In this document: positions 20,328 to 29,093 of the stretch, in pieces
Layout: the number at the start of each line of letters is the position of its first letter
Numbering within the stretch: the stretch's first letter is position 1
NCBI GenBank assembly: GCA_049999725.1
Contig: JBNGIS010020665.1
Coordinates: 44,210 to 73,490 of the forward strand
DNA: 29,281 nucleotides
From: Haplomitrium mnioides
Lineage: Eukaryota; Marchantiophyta; Haplomitriopsida; Calobryales
Direction: 5' to 3'
Translations under genes and position numbers: made by a program
The notes under the pieces: model-generated
What the model was told of the DNA's origin: nothing
The model's database searches: none
The model's input: only the letters and a program-made list of their open reading frames with translations

Positions 20328-20615
20328 CAACCGTTGCTTTGAACCATGAACTACTACTGGGTTCTTGTTTCATTTGGTGTTTGCAAAAACCAAAATTTAA
20401 ATTCTAGCATCAAAAATCATGAAACTGACGCTAGTAATATTCGTTAGCAAACAAAATGTAATTTCATACATCACAATTGCTTATTTTGATTTCACAATGC
20501 ATTAAAAACAAATCTTCTTATAAGAATTTTATCAAAATTGCTTTTATAGTTTCTTCTTTAAAAAGGACGAGCATCACCAAACACAACATATACTAAGAAT
20601 ATTTTATTTGACTAC
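20328..20615 (+). repeat. Terminal repeat, left end of a second element copy
   Basis: CAACCGTTGCTTTGAACCAT at 20328 is followed by GAACTACTACTGGGTTCTTG, TTTCATTTGG, and then AAATCTTCTTATAAG, AAAATTGCTTTTATAG and AGCATCACCAAACACAAC. This is the order found reversed at 10620-10866. It abuts the last satellite unit directly, so this element probably inserted at or into the array. Confidence 0.75.
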
Positions 20616-20635
20616 TCCAATAGATCAACAAAAAG

Positions 20636-22050
20636 ATGTTTAGGTACGAATTTCTAGATGATTATGGACCTTTCTTGTCCTCATCAGATGAAGACAACAA
20701 TGTTCAAGATCCAAATGTGTTTGTCCAAAACATAAAAAACATAGAATTCGTGAACAGATTCAATTTTGAAGATGATTCGTTGTCATTGATAGCACCACTC
20801 AAACAACGAAAGATTTCTACTCAAGTTGGACCTATGAATAAGATTGGGAGATCTTTCAAAAACCAAATTATTTTGGAGGAATCTTTAGATGACTGTTTAG
20901 GAAACGATTCTACCAAAGAGTCTCAATGAATCAACATTTTTTTGGAGTTATCTCCAAGAGCACTCATTATTTTATAGAAAACATTTCCTATTGTTTAAAA
21001 TATTGATGAAGATTTTGTTTCGGTCTGGTCTAGTTCTCCCAGTCTTCAAGGTGGTCTTTATCATTCATAAACTTATTTCAAAAGAACAAACAGTGTTTTG
21101 GATGATGCTCAAAATTTTCAAGATGATGAATTGTCTCCGATGGCTCAATTTGCCAATGGACCAAATTGACTGACACTATATAAGAATTCTTGGTGTGGGT
21201 CGAAACTCAAGTAGGTAAACATTTTACGTGAAAACTCTTTGCGGAAAGTCCATCATGACAAGAGCTTTGTCAAGAAAAAGCTTGATCCAACATTAATTTT
21301 GAAATTGAGGTGAATTTCATGTTGTTGAAATAATTGTTTGTCGTTGTGAAAGACAATTTTTTGAAAAGTATGAGAGAAACATATTTTTTACAAAGCATGA
21401 AGACTCAAGTTATCATATTGCAGTGTAGAATACTAAGAAAAGACTCCAATGTTGACAATTGGTTCACTCTGCCTAGTGGTACTATTGTGTATAGAAGAGC
21501 CTTCAAATTAGTATTATCAATAGGGAATGATAGAATCCAAAGGATTCAAAATCCCAAAAAAAGTTGATCCTAGAGGCATTTTTGGAAATAGAGAGCTATC
21601 TGCTAAAGGAGTGTTCATGCGTGAATGGATCGACAATGTTTTTTGTGGACACTATGAGAAAATGCCCACTCACAAAGTTTAAAACTTGTCCGATAATTTT
21701 ACAATATGGAAAGTTTATAACTACTACACAACCTATTTGAAAGAGAAAGATCTTAGTTGCATTCTTAGATTTTAAGTTTTACAAAACATTGGAGAACTCA
21801 TTTTCCAAATGTTAAAATTCCAAAATGCAATAGATTTTCTTTCTGTGAATGATACAAAGAAATAAAATCATTGTGAGAAAAATCTGTCTTGGAGTCCAAC
21901 AAAAGTAACAAATTTTTTCTCTTTTGAAACTTACAGTTATTCGATTCTCTTTTGATAAGATTCAAAGCTTACTTTTTTAGATGCTATTGTTTCTAAACTT
22001 AGTGCCAAAAGATATTTGTTTTGTTAAGTTGTTCAACAAAAAAAATTTGA
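20636..22050 (+). pseudogene. Decayed, possibly transposase-like gene of the second element copy
   Basis: The start at 20636 opens a 97-codon acidic N-terminal region (F-L-D-D-Y-G-P-F-L-S-S-S-D-E-D). Further coding-like pieces follow in changing frames: S-P-S-L-Q-G-G-L-Y-H and D-D-E-L-S-P-M-A-Q-F (about 21035-21160). Next come W-F-T-L-P-S-G-T-I-V-Y-R-R-A-F (from about 21460), then G-N-R-E-L-S-A-K-G-V-F-M-R-E-W-I-D (about 21584-21635). The last is H-F-P-N-V-K-I-P-K-C-N-R-F-S-F-C at 21799-21846. The spaced Cys residues there and around 21310-21350 suggest zinc binding. I cannot assign the family. The position next to an element end, and a general likeness to proteins found with eukaryotic DNA transposons, make a transposase the leading guess. 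Confidence 0.4.
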
Positions 22051-22084
22051 GTAAAAAAATCTTAACAATTTGAGTTGTGAGAAC

Positions 22085-22460
22085 AGAGTATATGCTCGCA
22101 TAGGGTATGTTTCTTTTAGTTTGAATCCAAACCTTGTTGAGAGTCAAATAAAGCAAGAAGATAGATCTGATTGTTGATGGTGACCCTAGCCTTGCACCGA
22201 GTTTTCTTTTTGGTGCTTTGAATCAAGAGCCCATTACTAGATAAACAATAACAAGAATCATTTTTGTTGTTTGCAAATCCTATGTGGGCATAGGTTTTTT
22301 TCTTGTTTCTTTCAAATCCAGTTACGACAACCGTCAAAGCAAGCTAAGATATTGGTGTTGTTGCTTTTAGTCCTATGCGCAAATAAGATCACTTATTGTT
22401 TCTACTAATCCAATGTATGTATGGGATCTTTTATTGTTTTTTCAATCCTTTGCAAACAAA
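22085..22460. repeat. Decayed 37-38-bp palindromic minisatellite
   Basis: Units such as ATCCTATGTGGGCATAGG (near 22280), GTCCTATGCGCAAATAAG (near 22371), ATCCAATGTATGTATGGG and ATCCTTTGCAAACAAAG follow one another at about 37-38 bp in the last part, joined by CTTGTTTCTTTC or TATTGTTTTTTC. Read on the minus strand they resemble the 37-bp units at 28661-28992 (joined by AACAAGAA). Confidence 0.6.
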
Positions 22461-22597
22461 GAGTCCAAGCTACCTTTGAAATTGAAGTTCCAGTATGTGC
22501 ACAAATTTTTTTTCTTCTTCTTTCAAAACTTTTGGTAATTTCAAGTCAAAGACAAGTACCTACTACAAATTCTCCTATATTGAAACTAACTAAAGTT

Positions 22598-22707
22598 TGT
22601 TATCGCATGAGCGCCGCATACACATACACACTGTAGTCTCCAAATGAATGAGTAGAATGATTCATGGATGACCTACTTACATAGGGTATATATATGTCCC
22701 TATAACA
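22598..22707 (-). repeat. Probable 3' LTR of a minus-strand Ty1/copia element (110 bp)
   Basis: On the minus strand it starts TGTTATAGGGAC directly after a purine tract (GATGGGGAG, plus-strand 22708-22716) and ends GATAACA, giving TGTTAT/ATAACA ends. A TATATATA lies within (about 22688-22695). An LTR this short is unusual but within the known range; the left boundary rests only on the inverted hexamer. Confidence 0.5.
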
Positions 22708-23212
22708 CTCCCCATCATTTGATTCTTCTTCTAGTAATCATCCATCCTAAGATTATATTCTATGTAAGTCCTATTTGAAATCCTATATGTGTGGTCTCAT
22801 TAAAACCCTCCCGCTTTCTTCCAAGGGAAAGAGTGCCACCACATATTTGATAGGTAGAAATGTAATAATGTAGTGTGGAGTGTGTGTAAGAAACAAAATG
22901 TTGCCTTTATAATAAAGCTAATATGTGGTGTTGTTGCATGGTGTTGTTGCATCCTTTGTTGTTGCGTCCTTTGTACTTATATCCTAGAGATTTGTTTGAA
23001 AAATGATGTCAACCTCAAAAGCTGAGAAGTGATGTAAACTTCTGATATAATATGCTCTTGTCATACCCATATGCCATTTCAAATAAATTAGACATTTTCA
23101 AAGGGAAATGATTGAATTTGCAAGCGTTGATCTTCATAACTAAAGGTCAGAGAAAAAAAATGGTATAAGCAATCATTATTTGTTGTTTTGGTGTAATTCA
23201 GATAGTCTTCTT
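22708..23212 (-). other. 3' untranslated part of the minus-strand copia fragment
   Basis: This connects the polyprotein end to the purine tract and LTR. It contains a small tandem repeat, GTGTTGTTGCAT/CCTTTGTTGTTGCGTCC near 22925-22970. No gene is seen. Confidence 0.5.
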
Positions 23213-23745
23213 AAACCAAACCCTTGAGTATGTGCTATGTACAGAGTAGATGGAAGAGGTTTGGTGAAGATATCTGCTTTGTTATCTTTGCTTGCTATCT
23301 ATTGGACATTTATTTTGTCACTATGTTGCTCATGAGTGTAAAAGAATTTAGGGGCAATGTGCTTAATTTTGTTGCCCTTAATAAAGCTTTGATCAATTTG
23401 GTCGATGTATGGTTGATTGTCCTTGTATATTATTGTAGGAGATTGAAGTAGAGGTTGGCTCGTATTGATGTTGATATGATCAATGAGTTGTTGAAGCCAA
23501 ATACATTCCCTACTAACCTCATAGAGAGCTATGATTTTTGCATGATTAGTCGAGGTAGTTGTAATTGTATGTTCTGTGCTTTTCCACGAGATAGCGGTAC
23601 TTTCTTTAATGAAGAAGTATCGTGTTTGGGGTTTTGCGTCATCAGGATCAAATAAATATCTAGTGTTGGCATAACTGACAATATCATTTGTTGCATTTCC
23701 AGGGAAACATGTGCACAAGTTCGACTCGCATGTTTATGTAGCATC
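23213..23745 (-). pseudogene. Ty1/copia RNase H and polyprotein C-terminus (minus strand)
   Basis: On the minus strand the frame 23718-23299 reads Y-A-N-T-R-Y-L-F-D-P-D-D-A, then T-A-I-S-W-K-S-T-E-H-T, I-I-A-L-Y-E-V-S-R-E-C-I-W-L and K-H-I-A-P-K-F-F-Y. This is the usual order of copia RNase H. Asn stands in the first motif where the catalytic Asp is expected. After a stop it continues A-D-I-F-T-K-P-L-P to about 23240, the typical end of the polyprotein. Nothing upstream (RT, integrase) is present, so it is a 3' fragment with its leader to the LTR at 22598-22707. Confidence 0.88.
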
Positions 23746-24534
23746 GAAGACCAAGTCAGGAGCATCTTCGGTGAAAGATACCTTCACACAAGCAACTAAA
23801 CATTGGCTACATCAACACTCAACAAAAGAGCAACACTGCATCTTGGGACTCCTAGCTCTTTCACTCTATTCTTCACAACTTCCTGGTTCACATTTCTCAA
23901 CCCATTTTTGGATCATCCTCCATTGATTCCTTTCTATTCTCTGAATGAATATATCCCTTATAAAGGACATACTTGTTGATTCTAGACTACTTCTCATAGA
24001 GGTTGCAAGCGAATCATACTAACAAGACACGCTAACCCTTGTCACCTCATGAGATCAACCTCTATCTAGCCATACCTGCAACAGTTACTTTTTCTCTCGT
24101 GACAGAATGAGTATTACAGAGAGGCAACACAACGATAAGAGGAGTTCTATTTCAGCTCTGGGAGGACACACACAAGGAAGATCTGGGAGGACATGCTATC
24201 AGCACATCAGAAGTAGTAGATACATATGTACACAGAGTAGTCTTTTCATCCATTAGCAACATTCATTTCTCATTTCATTTCTCGATGTTTATACCGATTG
24301 ATATGCAGCTGGTCTATTCTTTCATATTTTCGTTTCAGTTTTTGATTTTTCCGCTTAAGGCAAAAAAACAGAAACAAGTACCAAAGTCCGTGATTGACCA
24401 AAAATTAGGTCCATCACCTATCTGTACCAAGTACAAACCATCGCAACCCTGACCCAGCAGCTACATTTGCTAGAAATTCTGGTTCATCTATCTCATTCAC
24501 AGGTATACTCAGCAGGGTAGAGAACAAATCCACA
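23746..24534 (+). other. Probable 5' LTR and leader of the plus-strand Ty1/copia element
   Basis: It lies immediately upstream of the copia gag. A TATA-like CTTATAAAGG is found near 23954. LTR ends and a clean primer-binding site could not be fixed: ACAGGTATACTCAGCAGGG near 24500 may be a decayed site for initiator-Met tRNA. Where the minus-strand copia fragment stops and this LTR starts is uncertain within 23720-23790. Confidence 0.4.
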
Positions 24535-25460
24535 ATGACATCTGTCGAATCTCTGAAATTTCAAGCTCTAAAACTAGATAGCTCCAACTACTGTTCTTGG
24601 TCACTAGACGCTACAACTTGTTTAACATCCAAGGCTATCCGTGAAGTCACAAACTTATATGACAATATCACTCTGTGTGATGCAACAAGAGCCTTGATCC
24701 TGATCAAACACCACCTAGTGGAACCTCTAAGACTTCAATGCCTAAACTATCATAATCCCCATCTACTATGGGAAGAACTGAAGCTCACATTTGACCATTT
24801 GACAAGTATATCGCTCCTTGCAACGAGACACAATTGGATTAACCTACGAGTTCAGGACTATACGTACATTGTAAACTACAACATCGAACTATTTTGCATT
24901 GTCTCACAACTTGCAATCTGCGATCACCCTGTGACCAATGAAGAACAAATAGAGAAAACTCTATCAACATTTCTTGTGAGCAATCTCATTTTGGCATCTC
25001 AATATTGCAATATGCGAATCACTCGATACTCTGAACTCATAGCATACATGCTACTGGCTGAAAAACATCAATTGCTTCTCAAAGAAAATGCAAAGAAGAG
25101 ACCCCCAGGGTCTGCCACTCCTCATTAGAACCCTGAATCACATTTTATAAGAACCAGTCTCTACCATCGCTCTAAGAACAAACATTTTTCTAGAGGAAGA
25201 GGAAGGGGTAACTCCAGGTTCAAGGGGAGTAATAATTGCCCGACCAACAGTCGACCTCTAACTCCCAATAACAAGGATAGACATTCCAACTGTTGTATAT
25301 TGACAACACCAAAAAATGCTTCACAACGCACATGGAATAACAGAGGAGGGAGACAACTCTATTAAGGTCGGCGAAACATGTCAAATCCCTGACAACAACA
25401 AACCACTTACAATCCATGTGGTACACATGGCCACACTCAACCCACATGTAGAGTGCCCGC
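24535..25460 (+). pseudogene. Ty1/copia gag
   Basis: The start at 24535 follows a purine-rich leader and opens 197 codons typical of copia Gag: L-K-L-D-S-S-N-Y-C-S-W near the N-terminus and A-E-K-H-Q-L-L-L-K-E near the end of the helical part. After TAG at 25126-25128 the same frame continues through an Arg/Gly-rich stretch (R-G-R-G) to a zinc knuckle at 25408-25449. This reads Y-N-P-C-G-T-H-G-H-T-Q-P-T-C, so the first Cys position is Tyr. Known role: packaging element RNA in particles. Confidence 0.85.
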
Positions 25461-25599
25461 GAACCTAGCGCGACTATACCAACAAAGCACAAGACCTCAC
25501 AATCATGAGGTATATGGCAACTTAGTGGAATTGGCAGACATGGATGAATATCCATAGTACAATGTATATCCTGAAAGTCACATGACTCATTCATAACTG

Positions 25600-26349
25600 C
25601 CCAACCAGACAAATGGATCTGAGATAACTTGCATAGTAGACAACGGATCTTTGCACACTATTTTGCAAGACAACAAGTACTTCTCATTGATCAAACCTTC
25701 TTCCAGGCCTATGACAACAATTACCGGCCATAATCAAATTGAAGAAGGACATGGTCCAACAACCATTATATTTCCAAATGGAACAAGACTGAATATCAAA
25801 TCAACAATTTATGCACCTGCAGCAACCAGAAACCTCATCAATTTCCAAGATATGCAACAAAACGGTTTTCATATTCAAACCGGATCTTTTTAGGACACTG
25901 AAGTCCTCCATATCATGAGTCCAACTATAGTAGGCTTTAACATACGAGAATCATTCTCACTATCACCACCTGGATTGTATACCACAAAAATATTTTCATA
26001 TCATGTCTCCACCAAACCAATATCAACAGCCATAACATGGCACAACCATCTAGGGCATCCAGGCCAAGACATGTTCTACCGCATCAAAAAAGACAACAAA
26101 GGCATACCACATAATGTGCATCCATTGCCATTGAATACTCCATGATTGACATGCGCACAAGGCAAATTGAGAATTGTACCTTCTCATGACAAAACAACAA
26201 TCACAATTCCTTGACTCCTCGAGAGAATCCACGCTAATGTCTGTGGGCCCATCCACCCACCTTCAAGCCCATTTTGATACTTCCTTATCACCATTGATGC
26301 ATCATCCAATGTTAGAAAGTAAATACAAAACTCCACGTGAAGAGCTGAG
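25600..26349 (+). pseudogene. Ty1/copia protease, pre-integrase finger and start of integrase
   Basis: The frame of gag continues with I-V-D-N-G-S-L-H-T at 25633-25659, where Asn replaces Ser in the protease D-S-G triad. The H-x3-H part of the integrase zinc finger (W-H-N-H-L-G-H-P-G) is near 26038-26064. TGA at 26143-26145 stands exactly where the first Cys of the C-x2-C pair is expected, before L-T-C-A-Q-G-K. The core starts with R-I-H-A-N-V-C-G-P-I-H-P-P and T-I-D-A-S-S. It then breaks off at about 26349, where another LTR is inserted. Stops at 25891, 26143, 26212 and 26275 make this copy dead. Confidence 0.85.
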
Positions 26350-26353
26350 AGGT

Positions 26354-27212
26354 TGTTGAAAGGGAGCACTTGATTGAAATGTGTGCTTCGAAGGAGACGT
26401 ATGAGGTTAGATCGATGGTCGCGAAGCGGCATAATCAGGATGCTAGAAGTTGAAAAATGAGGAGGTCGAGGTGCTCTTCCAAAAATTGCCAAATGCTCCC
26501 CCGTTGCCGAACGAGGGTCGCTGGCTCGATATCGCATTTTTGCAAAAACGCGATGCAGCAGAAGAGTAGTCAAAACAGGGAACTTGATCCTAGTTTTTGA
26601 TGTGCTGACATTTGCCTCCACCTGCAACTTAACATCCTCCTTGCAAGCTCGCGAGTTCTTCACAAACTTGCGACCTCCTTGACGTGCTGACATTCACCAC
26701 CAGAGAACTTGCAACGTCCTTGCAAGCTTGCAACCTCCTTACAAAGTATGTCGCCTGTCAAATCTGCTGCCTATGCTCCAAAAGTGATATCATGAACATC
26801 GTCGCAATGCTGTGACCTTCACAAATGTCAAACCAAAGGAAGAGTAAGAATGTGAACAAGAAATATGAATGCTGAGGATGCATCCTTAAGGACTCCTCAT
26901 GTTTATATATCAATAGGGGTCAGCTTGCACTGACATACAAGTTGCCCCAGTAATGAAAGAGGGGGGCAACTAACATGAGACAATGGCAAGAGGGAATGGC
27001 CTACATGTGGCATTCCTTCTGACAATCTTAACAAACTTCCTATTTTTGAGCCTATTGCTAACTGCTCATTGTCACAAGTATAAATGTCTAATGAGGGGCC
27101 TTGAACTTGGCAGCCCCTCCAAAATGTCAATTAGATATCTACACTAGCTACCTTATACAACTAACAATACTTAGTTGTTCCTATTTCTAGTAGTAAAGAT
27201 ACATGTTCAACA
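26354..27212 (+). repeat. LTR of another retroelement nested in the copia integrase (859 bp)
   Basis: It begins TGTTGA and ends TCAACA, a perfect 6-bp terminal inverted pair, and contains TTTATATATC near 26900. U3 holds a tandem duplication of about 83 bp, marked by GATGTGCTGACATT near 26597 and GACGTGCTGACATT near 26680. The copia integrase resumes on its far side. No 5-bp target duplication is obvious at the present ends. Confidence 0.7.
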
Positions 27213-27215
27213 ACA

Positions 27216-27230
27216 TGGTATTAGAGTTGG
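27216..27230 (+). promoter_or_regulatory. Primer-binding site of the nested LTR element
   Basis: TGGTATTAGAGTTGG lies 3 bp after the LTR end and matches the initiator-Met tRNA complement (TGGTATCAGAG) except for a C-to-T change. Only a few dozen bases of internal sequence remain, so the nested element is a 5' LTR remnant rather than a clean solo LTR. Confidence 0.65.
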
Positions 27231-27289
27231 CTATTCTACAGCAGCAAAGATACATTTCCAACATCCAAATGGTAAGAAGTATCTCTTCT

Positions 27290-28275
27290 TACAACCAAAA
27301 ACATGGTTTTCCCGAAACTGTTGTCCCAAATCTTGAAACTCTCAACACAATTCCCTGATTACCTAATCAAAAATCAGAGAGTGGACAACATTGGAGAATT
27401 CTCATCACAAACTTTTGACGATTTCTGCACATCTGCCGGCGTAAACATACAATATTTAGTTCCACATATACACTTTTAAAATGACATCGCAGAATCTACT
27501 ATTAAGAGAATACAACTCATAGCAAGACCATTACCTTTGAATGCAAATCTCTCCACCACTGCCTGAGGACATGCAATCATGTACGCAACATCTCTATTGC
27601 GTTACAGACCATCTGCATTCAATCAAAATTCCTCGCACCAACTTGCAGCTAGAATTCCAGCAGATATATCATATCTTCGCACATTTGGCTACCTTGTCCT
27701 TCTCCCAACATCAAAGAAAGATGGGACCACAACGCCAAAAAGGCATATATATCGGTTTTGAATCCCCTTCTATCATGTGATATCTTGAACCCTCAACATT
27801 TGATGTGTTTAAGTCTCAATTCGTAGACTGTCAATTCTTTGAAGAATCTTTTCCACATTTGACACAAGAGGACAAAGTTGTACAATCCAAACCTGAGGAC
27901 AACTTAATATGGCACCAACACTTGTCATTGGACTTTGATCAACAAAAGGGACATTCAAATGCCAAAGTTAGAAGACTCCTAAATTTACAGCAAACATTAA
28001 TAAAAATACCCGACACATTTAACAATGCAGCTAACATTACCAAATCACATATAAAAGCTGCGAATGCTCCAGCAAGACTTCAAAAAGTCGATACACATGC
28101 CGCTGATATACAGCCTAAGGCAAAGCATTGCAGACCTATAGGCTCAAAGAATAAGCCTAAATCATCAACATCATTAAACATCGCAGCAGATAACAATGAA
28201 ATAGCAATTGACTATTCCTATACTGGTCAAATATGGGATAGATCCTAGACCCCAATGGATGATTTATTCGCATTA
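27290..28275 (+). pseudogene. Ty1/copia integrase (second part) up to just before reverse transcriptase
   Basis: Frame 3 reads Q-F-P-D-Y-L-I-K, then catalytic Asp at 27384-27386 (D-N-I-G-E-F-S-S-Q) and Glu at 27492-27494 (A-E-S). These are exactly D-35-E apart, though a TAA lies between. I-A-R-P-L-P and W-G-H-A-I-M-Y-A follow. Near 27755 coding passes to frame 1, which runs with one stop to 28248 through an acidic and then Lys/Pro-rich linker (R-P-I-G-S-K-N-K-P-K) to W-D-R-S. M-D-D-L-F-A-L-N ends at about 28275. That linker normally leads directly into RT, which is absent because the next element end is inserted here. Confidence 0.85.
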
Positions 28276-29093
28276 AACAGCTGCTATTTTGAACCAAGAA
28301 CCGCTATTGAGTTCTTGTTTCACTTGGCAGTTGAAATTTTTTTTTCGAAGATTTGGCATTCAAAAACATCAAATTTAAGACTAAAATCTTATTTTCGAAA
28401 AAAAATTGTTTTTTATTAACAAAAAATGCATATTTTCCATTGAGATTATATTTCAAATATTTCTTTATAGAAAAAACTTGAAAAACAAACATTTTAGTTA
28501 TTTGAATATTTAAAAAAAACTTAACACTATTGTGAACAAACTAAATTCATCAAAAAAAGAAATAAAACATATATCTTTTGGTGGAAAAAAAACTACAGGA
28601 AAATGTAAATGTCCAGTCGGGTAAGGACTTTAAACTTGACTTTGAGCATTGTAGCCAACAAAGTCTATGCAAGCATAGACTCCAAACTAGAACCGTCAAG
28701 CCTATGCACGCATAGACTCCAAACAAGAATCCTAAATCCTCTGCGTGCTTAGACTCTAAACAAGAACAATGAAGCTATGCATGGACTTTCAACTAGAATC
28801 CTAGAGCCAAAACACGCCAAGATTCTAAACAAGAACCCTGCAGCCTATGCAAGCATAGACATTGAACAAGAACCTTTTGACCCACGAGTGCAGAGACTCT
28901 AGACAATAACCTTATAGCTTAAACGCGCATGGAATCCGAACAAGAACTACAAAGCCTTAATACGCAAACACACTAAATAATGTGCAAAGACTCCAAATCA
29001 TTCTTAGACTATCAATTGGGTCAACTTATTCTTAGGTGCAATAAACTGAATCGTGATGAAAAGACTTGTAATACATTGAAAGAGCAACAAGAA
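28276..29093 (+). mobile_element. Third copy of the methyltransferase-element end, inserted in copia
   Basis: The order is terminal repeat (28276-28340), AT-rich block to about 28620, 37-bp palindromic minisatellite (28661-28992), and the 20-bp motif TGAATCGTGATGAAAAGACT (29047-29066). This is the mirror image of 10866 back to 10178, at similar spacing (771 against 669 bases from terminus to motif). The methyltransferase gene would lie further right on the minus strand, but another terminus at 29094 intervenes. The copia reading frame stops exactly at its left edge. Confidence 0.6.
28661..28992. repeat. 37-bp palindromic minisatellite, about 9 units
   Basis: Units start near 28665, 28702, 28739, 28775, 28809, 28845, 28882, 28919 and 28956. 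The clearest units have CTATGCAAGCATAG or CTATGCACGCATAG followed by ACTCCAAACAAGAA. Outer units are decayed. The palindromic core is that of the intron arrays, with a different joining sequence and period. Confidence 0.85.

Larger units (their letters stand above)
20328..22597 (+). mobile_element. Left part of a second element copy, with a decayed gene
   Basis: From the terminus at 20328 the order is terminal repeat, decayed reading frames (20636-22050), and palindromic minisatellite relics (22085-22460). It is then cut off by the minus-strand copia LTR at 22598. Together with the copy ending at 10866, it suggests a layout in which a transposase-like gene sits near one end and the ParB-like/methyltransferase gene near the other. 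That reconstruction is an inference, because no full-length copy is in the window. Confidence 0.45.

Noticed and set aside
23224-23655. Plus-strand frames of 75 and 66 codons
   Set aside because: They are the antisense of the minus-strand copia RNase H fragment.
25220-25612. 130-codon minus-strand frame
   Set aside because: It is antisense to the copia gag tail and zinc knuckle, which explain the plus strand.
26184-26693. 169-codon minus-strand frame across the copia/LTR junction
   Set aside because: It spans the insertion junction of two unrelated elements, so it cannot be an ancestral gene.
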